Virus record (IMG/VR): IMGVR_UViG_3300046804_002239
Location: 1-25,518 of that record
DNA length: 25,518 nucleotides
Reading direction: 5' to 3' (one strand)
From: a virus
The notes beneath the pieces were generated by a model that was given only the letters and a program-made list of their open reading frames with translations, ran no database searches and had not been told where the DNA came from. Position 1 is the first letter of the stretch, and each line of letters begins with the position of its first letter. Positions 7,775 through 15,288 of this stretch are shown piece by piece. Both the position numbers and the translations under genes were made by a program.

Positions 7775-8496
7775 GAATATTAGTAACCGGGCACAGAGGG
7801 TTTATTGGTCGCAACGTTTATGAACACTTCTCGACCGACCATGATGTTGTAGGAATCGATATCAAAGATGGTATTGATTTATACGATTGTGTATTGCCGG
7901 ATGTAGATGTTGTAATTCATCTTGCTGCAAATGCTGGTGTGAGGCAAAGCATTGCCGATCCAATTCCCTATTGGCGTAACAATGTAGAAGTCAGTAAGAG
8001 ATTATTTGAACACTATAAGCAAACATCATACATTGCCTATGCCTCAAGCTCATCAGCGAAGCAATGGTACAACAATCCATACGCCACTACAAAAGCTGTA
8101 GTAGAAGTGCTTGCTCCCAACAACTCTTGTGGGATGCGCTTTCACACTGTGTATGGCGTTGACTCACGTCCAGATATGATGTATGATAAATTGATTAATG
8201 GTCGTGCAAAATATGCGACGAATCACTCACGAGACTTTACTCATGTGTCAGATGTTGTATCGGCCATAGAGTGTGTAATACAACATAGGTTGACTGGCGT
8301 AATAGATGTCGGTACTGGCGCTCCTGTTTCTGTGATAGATTTAGTTGAGGCAGCAGGCCAAAGATTACCTATTCAATCTGTTACTGGCGAGGCTGTTCAC
8401 ACTGAAGCCAATCCTACAGCATTATTATCATGTGGTTGGCGTCCAACCAAAAATGTATTGGAACAAATAAGATATGATATTGTTCGAAAAACTTAA
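7771..8496 (+). CDS. NAD-dependent nucleotide-sugar epimerase/dehydratase
   Basis: This is an extended short-chain dehydrogenase acting on a nucleotide sugar. The Rossmann motif TGHRGFIG is at 6-13, the acidic NAD-ribose contact follows in GIDIKD, and HLAANAGVRQS is at 50-60. The catalytic set is Ser in ASSSS (91-95) plus Tyr104 and Lys108 in YATTK. RDFTHVSDVV (154-163) is the usual substrate-domain motif. At 241 residues it is much shorter than typical 310-340 residue epimerases, with a trimmed substrate-binding part, so the exact substrate is not predictable. It overlaps gp47 by 4 bases and gp46 by 23 bases, so it is built into the operon rather than loosely inserted. Confidence 0.85.
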   Translation: MRILVTGHRGFIGRNVYEHFSTDHDVVGIDIKDGIDLYDCVLPDVDVVIHLAANAGVRQSIADPIPYWRNNVEVSKRLFEHYKQTSYIAYASSSSAKQWYNNPYATTKAVVEVLAPNNSCGMRFHTVYGVDSRPDMMYDKLINGRAKYATNHSRDFTHVSDVVSAIECVIQHRLTGVIDVGTGAPVSVIDLVEAAGQRLPIQSVTGEAVHTEANPTALLSCGWRPTKNVLEQIRYDIVRKT

Positions 8497-10186
8497 ATGG
8501 AAAAACATACTCAGCACTGGCAACGCCTTTACAGAAGTTCATTTAAACAACCATAAAACGTCATTAATTGTCGGGGAGAATGGTGCAGGAAAGTCTACAA
8601 TACTTGATGCATTATGCTTTGCTCTTTATGGTAAACCGTTTCGGAAAATTAACAAGAATCAGCTGTTGAATTCAATCAACGGTAAAGGCTTAGTTGTAGA
8701 GATTGAATTCAAGGTAGGCAAACGTCAGTATCTTATCAAGCGCGGAATCAAGCCAAACTTGTTTGAGATCTATGTTGACGGTACCTTACTCGATCAACAT
8801 TCCGATGCTCGCGAGTATCAGGATATGCTCGAGAAGCAAATTCTCAAACTCAACTATCGTTCCTTCTCACAAATTGTCATATTAGGTAGTGCGTCATTTG
8901 TTCCATTCATGCAGCTGCCTGCTGCACACCGTCGTGAGGTTATTGAAGACTTGTTGGATATTCAAATCTTTTCGGTAATGAACACTTTGTTGAAAGACAA
9001 GCAGAATGTCAATAAGATAAAGATTGGAGACGCAGATTACTCGATCAAGTCGGCTGCTGAAAAGATTGAGCTCTATAAAAAGCATATTGACACACTTAAA
9101 CAAAACAACGATGAACTGATTGCACAAAAGCAAGCTCAGATTGATAAGTTGTGTACGGATATTGATTTTTCAAACTCAGCGGTAATTAAGCTGCAACTTG
9201 AAATTGAAAAGCAAACTAGCACAATTGCTGATGAGGATAAAGTTCGTAGTCGCTTGGATAAGATTAAAGTACTATCCAATAAGGTTGATAGTCGACTTGA
9301 GAAGATAAAGAAAGACATCGAATTCTTTGATTCGCACGATGATTGTCCTACCTGCAGGCAAGGGATTGCTCACGAACATCGAACAACTATCCTGGAAAAT
9401 AGTAGTTCACAGGTAGCCGAAATTGAGCAGGGAAAGACGCAAATAACAACAGAGCTACAAAGTATTAATACTCGTCTTGCTGAAATATCGGAAGTGTCCG
9501 CGTCAATTACTGCAAAGAACAGAGAGGTATCTGATATCCTAGTACAGATACGCACGTGGCAGAACTTTGTCTCTATGATCACTAAAGAAGTAGAAGATCT
9601 TAGAACGAACACAAAACAAATAGATGACAATACAATAGAGGTGAACACTCTCAAAGAACAGTTGCGTCAAGCTATTGCAGATAAAGAAAGTTTGTCTGGT
9701 CAACGATCGCTGTATGATACAGCAGCGTTGTTATTGAAGGATGGTGGAATTAAAACAAAGATTATCAAACAGTACATACCCGTAATTAATAAACTAATTA
9801 ACAAGTATCTTGCTGCAATGGACTTCTTTGTCAATTTCGAGTTGAATGAAAATTTTGAAGAAACTATTAAATCGAGGTTTAGAGATGAATTTACTTACGA
9901 CAGCTTTTCAGAAGGTGAAAAATTACGTATTGACCTTGCCTTGTTATTTGCTTGGCGAGCTGTTGCAAAGTTGCGTAATAGCGCTTCTACTAACCTCCTC
10001 ATTATGGATGAAGTATTTGACAGCTCTTTAGACGGATCAGGTACAGATGAGTTTATGAAAATATTGAACGGAGTTACTTCTGATACAAATACTTTCATTA
10101 TTAGCCATAAAGGTGATCAACTCTTTGAGAAGTTTGAACACGTCATTAAATTTGAAAAGCACAAGAACTTCTCAAGGATAGCTTAA
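8474..10186 (+). CDS. 46: Recombination endonuclease subunit gp46 (Rad50-like)
   Basis: This is the SMC-type ATPase partner of gp47. The 570-residue protein (560 in T4) has Walker A GENGAGKS (34-41) and a long coiled-coil middle. A zinc hook CPTC lies near 291-294 at the coiled-coil apex. The ABC signature is in FSEGEKLRIDLAL, Walker B with catalytic acid in LLIMDEVFDSSLD, and a switch His in IISHKG. The start at ATG 8474 lies inside the end of the epimerase gene, and the N-terminus MILFEKLKWKN matches the usual family beginning. The stop shares a base with the next start (TAATG). Confidence 0.96.
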   Translation: MILFEKLKWKNILSTGNAFTEVHLNNHKTSLIVGENGAGKSTILDALCFALYGKPFRKINKNQLLNSINGKGLVVEIEFKVGKRQYLIKRGIKPNLFEIYVDGTLLDQHSDAREYQDMLEKQILKLNYRSFSQIVILGSASFVPFMQLPAAHRREVIEDLLDIQIFSVMNTLLKDKQNVNKIKIGDADYSIKSAAEKIELYKKHIDTLKQNNDELIAQKQAQIDKLCTDIDFSNSAVIKLQLEIEKQTSTIADEDKVRSRLDKIKVLSNKVDSRLEKIKKDIEFFDSHDDCPTCRQGIAHEHRTTILENSSSQVAEIEQGKTQITTELQSINTRLAEISEVSASITAKNREVSDILVQIRTWQNFVSMITKEVEDLRTNTKQIDDNTIEVNTLKEQLRQAIADKESLSGQRSLYDTAALLLKDGGIKTKIIKQYIPVINKLINKYLAAMDFFVNFELNENFEETIKSRFRDEFTYDSFSEGEKLRIDLALLFAWRAVAKLRNSASTNLLIMDEVFDSSLDGSGTDEFMKILNGVTSDTNTFIISHKGDQLFEKFEHVIKFEKHKNFSRIA

Positions 10187-10827
10187 TGTTTAAAATGAAA
10201 CCGACCCAGATTGGCAATAGAAGCGAAGACCTTTTGTGGGTTGCTAGCGATCAAGGATGCTATGACTACATTATCCACGATTGGAAAGAATACTTTCATC
10301 ACATTGCTAAATGGATCAACGACACGCGTGTAGTTGTGCAGGCTGGTGGTAACTGCGGCTTGTATCCATTGTACTATGCTGAAATATTTGAGCGAGTGTT
10401 CACATTCGAGCCTGATCCTCTTAACTTTCATTGCCTTGCAGCTAATTGCAAGAATAGCAAGATAATTAAGTTCAATACTGCACTTACAGATAATCCTCAA
10501 TATTTGCGAATTGGCAATCCAGATCCACTTAACAACGGCATGCCATGTATCAACGGGGGCGACACTATTGTTTATGGCATTACAATCGATAGCCTAGATC
10601 TACCAGTAGTTTCATTAATTCATCTCGATGTAGAAACGTATGAGTATGAAGTAATACAAGGTGCAGTAAGAACAATCGAGAGATGCAGGCCACTAGTTGT
10701 ATTGGAAATAACAAGAGCTCATCAGGAAATCAACCAGTTGATGAAAAGTCTGAATTATAGGATAGTAACAGAATATGGAGACCCTCCAAATTTTGTATAT
10801 GTGCCGATCGAAAGGATACCAACATGA
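10186..10827 (+). CDS. FkbM-family methyltransferase
   Basis: This is a class I SAM-dependent methyltransferase of the FkbM type, a family often acting on sugars or polyketides. The 213-residue protein has a motif I-like loop VVQAGGNCGLYP (50-61), though the usual initial Asp is Gln here. The acidic ribose contact is in FEPDPLN (74-80), and IHLDVETYEYEVIQGA (145-160) is the most diagnostic FkbM block. VLEIT follows. It starts on the base shared with the gp46 stop. With the epimerase, nucleotide-sugar dehydrogenase and glycosyltransferase elsewhere in the window, sugar O-methylation is a reasonable but unproven role. Confidence 0.83.
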   Translation: MFKMKPTQIGNRSEDLLWVASDQGCYDYIIHDWKEYFHHIAKWINDTRVVVQAGGNCGLYPLYYAEIFERVFTFEPDPLNFHCLAANCKNSKIIKFNTALTDNPQYLRIGNPDPLNNGMPCINGGDTIVYGITIDSLDLPVVSLIHLDVETYEYEVIQGAVRTIERCRPLVVLEITRAHQEINQLMKSLNYRIVTEYGDPPNFVYVPIERIPT

Positions 10828-11066
10828 CAAAACAATTCTTAGCTGAATTCGTTGACGGCGGCGTAGGTTGCATGAGAGACGATTGCATGATTACTGAGAA
10901 TGGGCCTAGTATGACTACGGCGGCTTATTACCCGCCAGTTTACAACAAGCAGGGAATAAACACAAACCCTGATATGAATATTACAACACATCACCGCCGT
11001 TGTCTTTCGTGCGGTCAAACTTGGACGGAGAGTTATCAAAATGGTATTAGACTTAGTAGCACCTGA
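10824..11066 (+). CDS. Small zinc-ribbon-like protein
   Basis: I do not recognise this 80-residue protein. It has two Cys pairs, C16-x4-C21 and C60-x2-C63 (RRCLSCGQTW), arranged like a small zinc ribbon. The second pair followed by GQTW resembles zinc-ribbon knuckles. The start overlaps the FkbM gene stop (ATGA), and the 3' end overlaps the deformylase gene by 26 bases. That packing supports a real gene. Function is unknown. Confidence 0.65.
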   Translation: MTKQFLAEFVDGGVGCMRDDCMITENGPSMTTAAYYPPVYNKQGINTNPDMNITTHHRRCLSCGQTWTESYQNGIRLSST

Positions 11067-11661
11067 ACATCCTATCTTGAAGCAGACGCTAGAGGAATTT
11101 GATTTCAAAAATCCTCCTGTAGATCCTATCGAGCTTGCGAACAACTTAATTGAGACAATGGCTGCAAGGCGTGGCTTAGGTCTTTCTGCTAGCCAGTGTG
11201 GCTTGCCGTACCGCGTATTTGTATTGTGGTCGGAAACGCCAACGGTATGCTTCAATCCTCGTATTATTGATACGTCATCGGAAACTAATCTATTGGAAGA
11301 GGGTTGTTTAACTTTCCCACACCTCTTGATTAAAATTAAGAGACCTTCCGCGATCAAAGTTCGTTTTGAAGATGAGCGAGGACAAACGCATACAGAGAAA
11401 TATATTGGAATGACATCACGTGCTTTCCAACATGAGCTAGACCATTTGAATGGTGTAGTGTATACGGCAAAAGCAAATAAGATTCACCTAGATCGCGCTC
11501 TCCATCAGCAAAAGATTTTAATGCGTCGCCTTAAGCGCGGAGAAGTGTACTACAAGCCGGATAACGTATTGACGGAAAATCAATTGAGAGAAGCACAAGG
11601 TCAGTTGTCCATCTCTACAACTGAGAGAACCGTACAGTTAGCTGATTCTATAACATTATGA
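11041..11661 (+). CDS. def: Peptide deformylase
   Basis: This enzyme removes the formyl group from the N-terminal methionine of new proteins. All three motifs are present: GLGLSASQ (45-52, the GxGxAAxQ motif), EGCLTFP (87-93, metal ligand Cys89) and QHELDHLNG (130-138, metal ligands His131 and His135, catalytic Glu132). The 206-residue length includes a C-terminal extension of about 50 residues beyond the usual helix. Deformylases are recurrent auxiliary genes in marine phages, where they are thought to support rapid processing of newly made proteins. A ggagag ribosome site lies 8 bases before ATG 11041. All catalytic residues are intact. Confidence 0.93.
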   Translation: MVLDLVAPEHPILKQTLEEFDFKNPPVDPIELANNLIETMAARRGLGLSASQCGLPYRVFVLWSETPTVCFNPRIIDTSSETNLLEEGCLTFPHLLIKIKRPSAIKVRFEDERGQTHTEKYIGMTSRAFQHELDHLNGVVYTAKANKIHLDRALHQQKILMRRLKRGEVYYKPDNVLTENQLREAQGQLSISTTERTVQLADSITL

Positions 11662-12434
11662 AGATCCTCATATTTGGCAAAGGTAAGGTAGGTCAAGCTA
11701 CCTCACATGCTCTTTCTAGAGGAGTAGATAACACCTTCGGATGGGTAGATCCAAAACTAGGATTGGATGTGCCAGATGTCAATGATTATGAAGTTGTAAT
11801 ACTATGCGTCTCTAGCTTAGAGAACGGACCATACGATCATTCTGCAGTCAATCAATGCCTATTGCGACTTCACGATGAACATTTCAAAGGGATTGTTGCT
11901 ATTCGTAGCACTCTATCACCTGAGTGGAGTGGGTTGAAAACGTTTGACCACCTCAGAATGATACACTTTCCAGAGTTCATGAAACAACACGGTGACCACA
12001 TTAACGACAAGCCTTGGGTTGTAGTGTTGGGTGGTAAGAAAGACGAGACTGAAGAATTCAGCAAAGTATTACACCTATCCGGCTATGCCAAGAAGGACTT
12101 GGTGATGCATGTTGACTTTATACAGTCAGTTATTATAAAATTAGGCCAGAATGGTTTCTTAGCCACCAAAGTGGCCTACTTCAATATGATAGCCAAGTTA
12201 TGTCAACAGTACAATGTTGATTACGGACCTGTACAGTGTGGAATTACAGTCGATGATCGTATTAACGCTAAGCACACGAACGTTCCTGGTTGGGACGGTA
12301 TGTTGGGGTACGGTGGTCATTGTTTACCAAAAGATGCGCTTGCATTGGCAATGGTTACTAAAGGGTGTGAAATTATGGGAAGCGTTATAAGTTATAATGG
12401 AAGGATTCGGAATGAAAAGATACAGACTCAGTGA
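11658..12434 (+). CDS. Nucleotide-sugar 6-dehydrogenase (UDP-glucose/GDP-mannose type), short form
   Basis: This is an NAD-dependent enzyme that would oxidise a nucleotide sugar to the uronate. The Rossmann loop GKGKVG is at 7-12, RSTLSP at 83-88 matches the family ksTvxPG motif, and PEFMKQ (105-110) matches PEFlxeG. The central helix with Lys161 and Asn165 (KLGQNGFLATKVAYFN) follows. The catalytic Cys222 is in GGHCLPKD. The protein has 258 residues against about 390-430 for bacterial enzymes, because most of the C-terminal nucleotide-binding domain is absent. The active site is nevertheless complete, so the short form may be specialised rather than broken. Start and stop overlap both neighbours. 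Confidence 0.85.
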   Translation: MKILIFGKGKVGQATSHALSRGVDNTFGWVDPKLGLDVPDVNDYEVVILCVSSLENGPYDHSAVNQCLLRLHDEHFKGIVAIRSTLSPEWSGLKTFDHLRMIHFPEFMKQHGDHINDKPWVVVLGGKKDETEEFSKVLHLSGYAKKDLVMHVDFIQSVIIKLGQNGFLATKVAYFNMIAKLCQQYNVDYGPVQCGITVDDRINAKHTNVPGWDGMLGYGGHCLPKDALALAMVTKGCEIMGSVISYNGRIRNEKIQTQ

Positions 12435-13305
12435 GATGTTTTTTAGCTTCCAAGGCGAGGCCTTGCACGCTGGAAAACCGAGTGTGTGGGTGAGATGGTT
12501 TGGGTGCAACTTAGAATGTAATGGGTTCGGGCAAAAAGATCCTAAAGATCCTTCCACATACGTTTTACCATACCAGACGTTTGATATTAGTAAAATTCAA
12601 AAAGTAGAAGATCTCCCTGTATGGGATTATGGGTGCGATTCTTCTTATTCATGGTCTGCGAAGTATAAACATCTCGTTCACGACAAGACGGCTGAAGAGA
12701 TTGTAGATCAATTAACCGACATGATGAGACATCCAACCAATCCAGATGGATTGTTTGTTCACCCAATTACACATCAGGATACTATGATGTGTTTTACAGG
12801 TGGTGAACCTATGATGTGGCAAAAGGGATTAGTTGCAGTGTTGGATGAGTTTGAGAAACGTGGCAACATGCCAAGACTTGTTACTATTGAAACAAATGCT
12901 ACACAGAAAGTACATGAAGTATTTCATTCGTGGATGGATCGTAATTATAGAGGTGTAGACATACATTTCGCTATGTCGCCTAAACTATTCACCGTATCTG
13001 GTGAAAAGGACGCTGTTAACCCTGATATTATTCAATCATACATTGAGTTTGGTTACAGTCATGTGTTAAAGTTTGTATGTAACGGCACAGAGGAGAACTG
13101 GCAAGAGCTAGAAGCTGCCGTTAAGGCCGTACAGCAAAAGACAGGAAACTTGTTGCAGAATGTGTGGGTAATGCCAGTTGGTGCAACGAAGGACCAACAA
13201 GAACAACAACAAGTGGCTGACATTTCGATTGAGGCTATGAAACGTGGTTATAATGTTGCGACGCGCAACCATTGCTACGTGTTTGGTAATGTGATAGGAA
13301 AATAA
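12412..13305 (+). CDS. queE: 7-carboxy-7-deazaguanine synthase (QueE), radical SAM
   Basis: QueE converts 6-carboxytetrahydropterin to 7-carboxy-7-deazaguanine. The 297-residue protein starts with the typical FFSFQGE region and contains WVRWFGCNLEC. The third cluster Cys lies in YGCDSSYSW, and FTGGEP is the usual SAM-binding GGEP motif. The presumed iron-sulphur ligands are C32, C36 and C75, so about 38 residues are inserted between the second and third Cys. I chose ATG 12412, with ggaagga six bases upstream. An in-frame ATG at 12397 adds five residues but has no ribosome site. The gene begins inside the end of the dehydrogenase gene. Confidence 0.9.
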   Translation: MKRYRLSEMFFSFQGEALHAGKPSVWVRWFGCNLECNGFGQKDPKDPSTYVLPYQTFDISKIQKVEDLPVWDYGCDSSYSWSAKYKHLVHDKTAEEIVDQLTDMMRHPTNPDGLFVHPITHQDTMMCFTGGEPMMWQKGLVAVLDEFEKRGNMPRLVTIETNATQKVHEVFHSWMDRNYRGVDIHFAMSPKLFTVSGEKDAVNPDIIQSYIEFGYSHVLKFVCNGTEENWQELEAAVKAVQQKTGNLLQNVWVMPVGATKDQQEQQQVADISIEAMKRGYNVATRNHCYVFGNVIGK

Positions 13306-13306
13306 G

Positions 13307-13747
13307 ATGTATTACTCTAGCCAAGACTGTTTACACGACATCGACGCAATAGCACATGAAGTAATTGCTGCCGGCGAGCCAATCGATTATATTGTAGGAA
13401 TTGCACGAGGTGGTTTGATACCGGCTGTACTCCTTTCACATCGCTTAGAATTGCCGATGAGAAGTGTATCGTGGTCTACCTTTCATTCCGACCAGATGAG
13501 AGAACATGCTCTTGATATAGCAGACGATATCAATGAAGGTAAGAAGATCTTATTGGTCGATGATATTTTAGATTCAGGCAGAACATTACAAGAGTTATTG
13601 GAAGACTGGCAGTGTGAAAGAAACAAAATTAAAATAGCTGTTCTTTTACACAACACGGATCAAAAGATTGCGCCAGACTTCTGTGGGAGGAAGTTTAGTA
13701 GAACAGATGCACCGGAGTGGATTGACTTCTGGTGGGAAAAGGCATAA
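13307..13747 (+). CDS. Purine phosphoribosyltransferase (guanine/xanthine type)
   Basis: This is a type I phosphoribosyltransferase of 146 residues. It has the N-terminal IVGIARGGLIPA loop (30-40) and the PRPP-binding loop LLVDDILDSGRT (82-93). The C-terminal EWIDFWWE resembles the base-stacking Trp segment of xanthine-guanine phosphoribosyltransferase. It would join a purine-like base to PRPP. The gene lies between queE and queD with 1- and 3-base gaps, so it is probably part of the same operon. The standard preQ0 pathway has no such step. Ordinary purine salvage and charging of a deazaguanine base are both possible. Confidence 0.85.
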   Translation: MYYSSQDCLHDIDAIAHEVIAAGEPIDYIVGIARGGLIPAVLLSHRLELPMRSVSWSTFHSDQMREHALDIADDINEGKKILLVDDILDSGRTLQELLEDWQCERNKIKIAVLLHNTDQKIAPDFCGRKFSRTDAPEWIDFWWEKA

Positions 13748-13750
13748 TAA

Positions 13751-14251
13751 ATGAATACACCAATTGTATACAAATACACAAGTACGAAAGAATATCACGA
13801 TGCATTTCCATGTGCATACAGACAATGGAAAGCTGACAGCCACTGTAATTTAATTCACGGTTATAGTTTTTCAATGAAGTTCTATTTTGGAACAGACAAT
13901 CTTGATGCTCGTAATTGGGCAGCTGATTATGGTGGCCTCAAAGAACTGAAGGGTGTATTGGAAAGCCAGTTTGATCACACTCTGTTAGTATCAGAAGATG
14001 ACCCTCATCTTGATCTTTATATGCAAATGCAAGAACGCAACATTGCTAAATTAACTATTCTGCCAAAGGTAGGATGTGAAGGGCTTGCAGATCAGCTGTA
14101 CAAGTACGTTAACGGCGTATACATTCCAGATTATTGGGGACCAGGTGAAGCTGAGCGTCTGTGGTGCTATAGGGTTGAAGTTCGCGAGACACAAAGCAAT
14201 ATGGCTTACAGAGAAGGTCATCGTGAGTGGAATGAGGACTTGTTTGCGTAA
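13751..14251 (+). CDS. queD: 6-carboxytetrahydropterin synthase (QueD family)
   Basis: QueD makes 6-carboxytetrahydropterin from dihydroneopterin triphosphate. The 166-residue T-fold protein retains the first zinc His (H16), the catalytic Cys (C32, in HCNLIHG), the second zinc His (H36), the catalytic pair Asp75-His76 (FDHTLLV) and the pterin-anchoring Glu110 (GCEGLA). The usual HGH motif reads HGY here, so the third zinc ligand is Tyr38 unless a nearby His (H31) substitutes. It is longer than E. coli QueD (about 120), with an insertion around 86-105 and a C-terminal tail. It sits between the phosphoribosyltransferase and a small gene, two genes before FolE. Confidence 0.88.
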   Translation: MNTPIVYKYTSTKEYHDAFPCAYRQWKADSHCNLIHGYSFSMKFYFGTDNLDARNWAADYGGLKELKGVLESQFDHTLLVSEDDPHLDLYMQMQERNIAKLTILPKVGCEGLADQLYKYVNGVYIPDYWGPGEAERLWCYRVEVRETQSNMAYREGHREWNEDLFA

Positions 14252-14457
14252 TGGCATTCCAGCAATTTAAATGGGTACCGGATGGCACCTATGATTATAC
14301 TGATTATTTGGTTCGCTATGTCATTAAGGATGGAAATCCAACTGTCGTAATATCGAAGATGTGGGTTGACAAAGGTGCACCAGATGATGTATCATTAGAA
14401 CTGAAACAACCTTGGGGATCGTTTCCGGACTTTCCTCCAAAACCACCAAAAAAATAA
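14251..14457 (+). CDS. Small hypothetical protein, Pro/Lys tail
   Basis: I do not recognise this 68-residue protein. It is rich in aromatic residues (FKWVPDGTYDYTDYLVRYV), predicted to be beta-rich in the first two thirds, and ends in a Pro-rich basic tail (DFPPKPPKK). ATG 14251 shares a base with the queD stop (TAATG), and folE follows 10 bases after its stop, so it is embedded in the deazaguanine operon. No function can be assigned. Confidence 0.65.
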   Translation: MAFQQFKWVPDGTYDYTDYLVRYVIKDGNPTVVISKMWVDKGAPDDVSLELKQPWGSFPDFPPKPPKK

Positions 14458-14467
14458 CGGAGTATAG

Positions 14468-15211
14468 ATGACTAACCAAAACACAATGACATTTACAGTA
14501 AGCGCTGATGCAGCAGTGACCGAAGGGACATATATGATGTCCGCTATTATTAGAGACCGACTAAAGAAAGCTAATAAGCGGTTTAATGCTAATGATAACA
14601 TCTCTGCGTTTATTGGAGAAAACGAACTTCCAATGTTGGTGGATGAGTTGACAGGTAAGTTTCAGGGAGTACTTGAAACATTGGTAATTGATACAGCGAA
14701 CGATCCTAACTCGAGAGACACAGCTCGACGCCTTGCAAAGATGTATGTGTATGAGTTGATGGCTGGTCGTTATGAGCCTCCTCCAACTGTCACGGCTTTC
14801 CCTAATGAAGGACCAGAACGGTTCGAAGGAATGTTGGTTGTTAGAGCCGAGTTGGTATCGATGTGTTCTCATCACCACCAACCAGTAAAAGGAATTGCTA
14901 TCATTGGTATTGTACCTACCGGTGAAGTAATCGGGTTATCCAAATACGCACGGATAGCTCAATGGTGCGCTCGTCGCGGCACACTACAAGAAGATCTCGC
15001 AAATCAAATAGCAAAGGAGATCATGAAATCGACAGATACAGAAAACTGTGCTGTCTATATCCAAGCAACCCACGGTTGTATGGAGAACCGCGGCGTAATG
15101 GCACATTCGAGTCTTACTCAGACTTGTGTTGTACATGGACTATTCCACAACGATTCTGTCAAAGCTGAATTTATGTCCCACGTCAAAATTCAGTTGATGG
15201 GAAATCGTTGA
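14468..15211 (+). CDS. folE: GTP cyclohydrolase I (FolE)
   Basis: FolE converts GTP to dihydroneopterin triphosphate, the first step of both folate and 7-deazaguanine synthesis. The 247-residue protein has the zinc and catalytic set: C133, H135 and H136 in SMCSHHHQP, plus H202 and C204 in ATHGCMENRGV. It also has GLSKYARI and the expected N-terminal helical part. It is slightly longer than E. coli FolE (222). A ggag ribosome site precedes ATG 14468. The stop codon lies inside the -35 box of the next promoter. With queD and queE just upstream, all steps from GTP to 7-carboxy-7-deazaguanine are covered. Confidence 0.94.
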   Translation: MTNQNTMTFTVSADAAVTEGTYMMSAIIRDRLKKANKRFNANDNISAFIGENELPMLVDELTGKFQGVLETLVIDTANDPNSRDTARRLAKMYVYELMAGRYEPPPTVTAFPNEGPERFEGMLVVRAELVSMCSHHHQPVKGIAIIGIVPTGEVIGLSKYARIAQWCARRGTLQEDLANQIAKEIMKSTDTENCAVYIQATHGCMENRGVMAHSSLTQTCVVHGLFHNDSVKAEFMSHVKIQLMGNR

Positions 15212-15236
15212 CTTATACAAAAAGAACTACTATAAT
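15208..15236 (+). promoter_or_regulatory. Strong sigma70 promoter
   Basis: TTGACT (15208-15213) and a perfect TATAAT (15231-15236) are separated by 17 bases, the optimal spacing. The -35 box overlaps the folE stop codon. It drives the small DNA-binding protein gene at 15289, with a predicted leader of about 45 bases. It is the best host-type promoter I can see in the window. Confidence 0.85.
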
Positions 15237-15245
15237 AGTGGTTCT
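15223..15245 (+). promoter_or_regulatory. Operator-like inverted repeat over the -10 box
   Basis: Arms agaactacta (15223-15232) and tagtggttct (15236-15245) are complementary except for one position (a T/G pair), around a 3-base centre. The repeat covers the whole -10 element and the expected transcription start, so it is more likely a protein-binding operator than an RNA hairpin. The adjacent gene encodes a small putative DNA-binding protein, so autorepression is plausible. Confidence 0.6.
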
Positions 15246-15288
15246 GGGTTTGTCCAGTTATTTTATTTTTTCTAGGAGTGATTTTATT

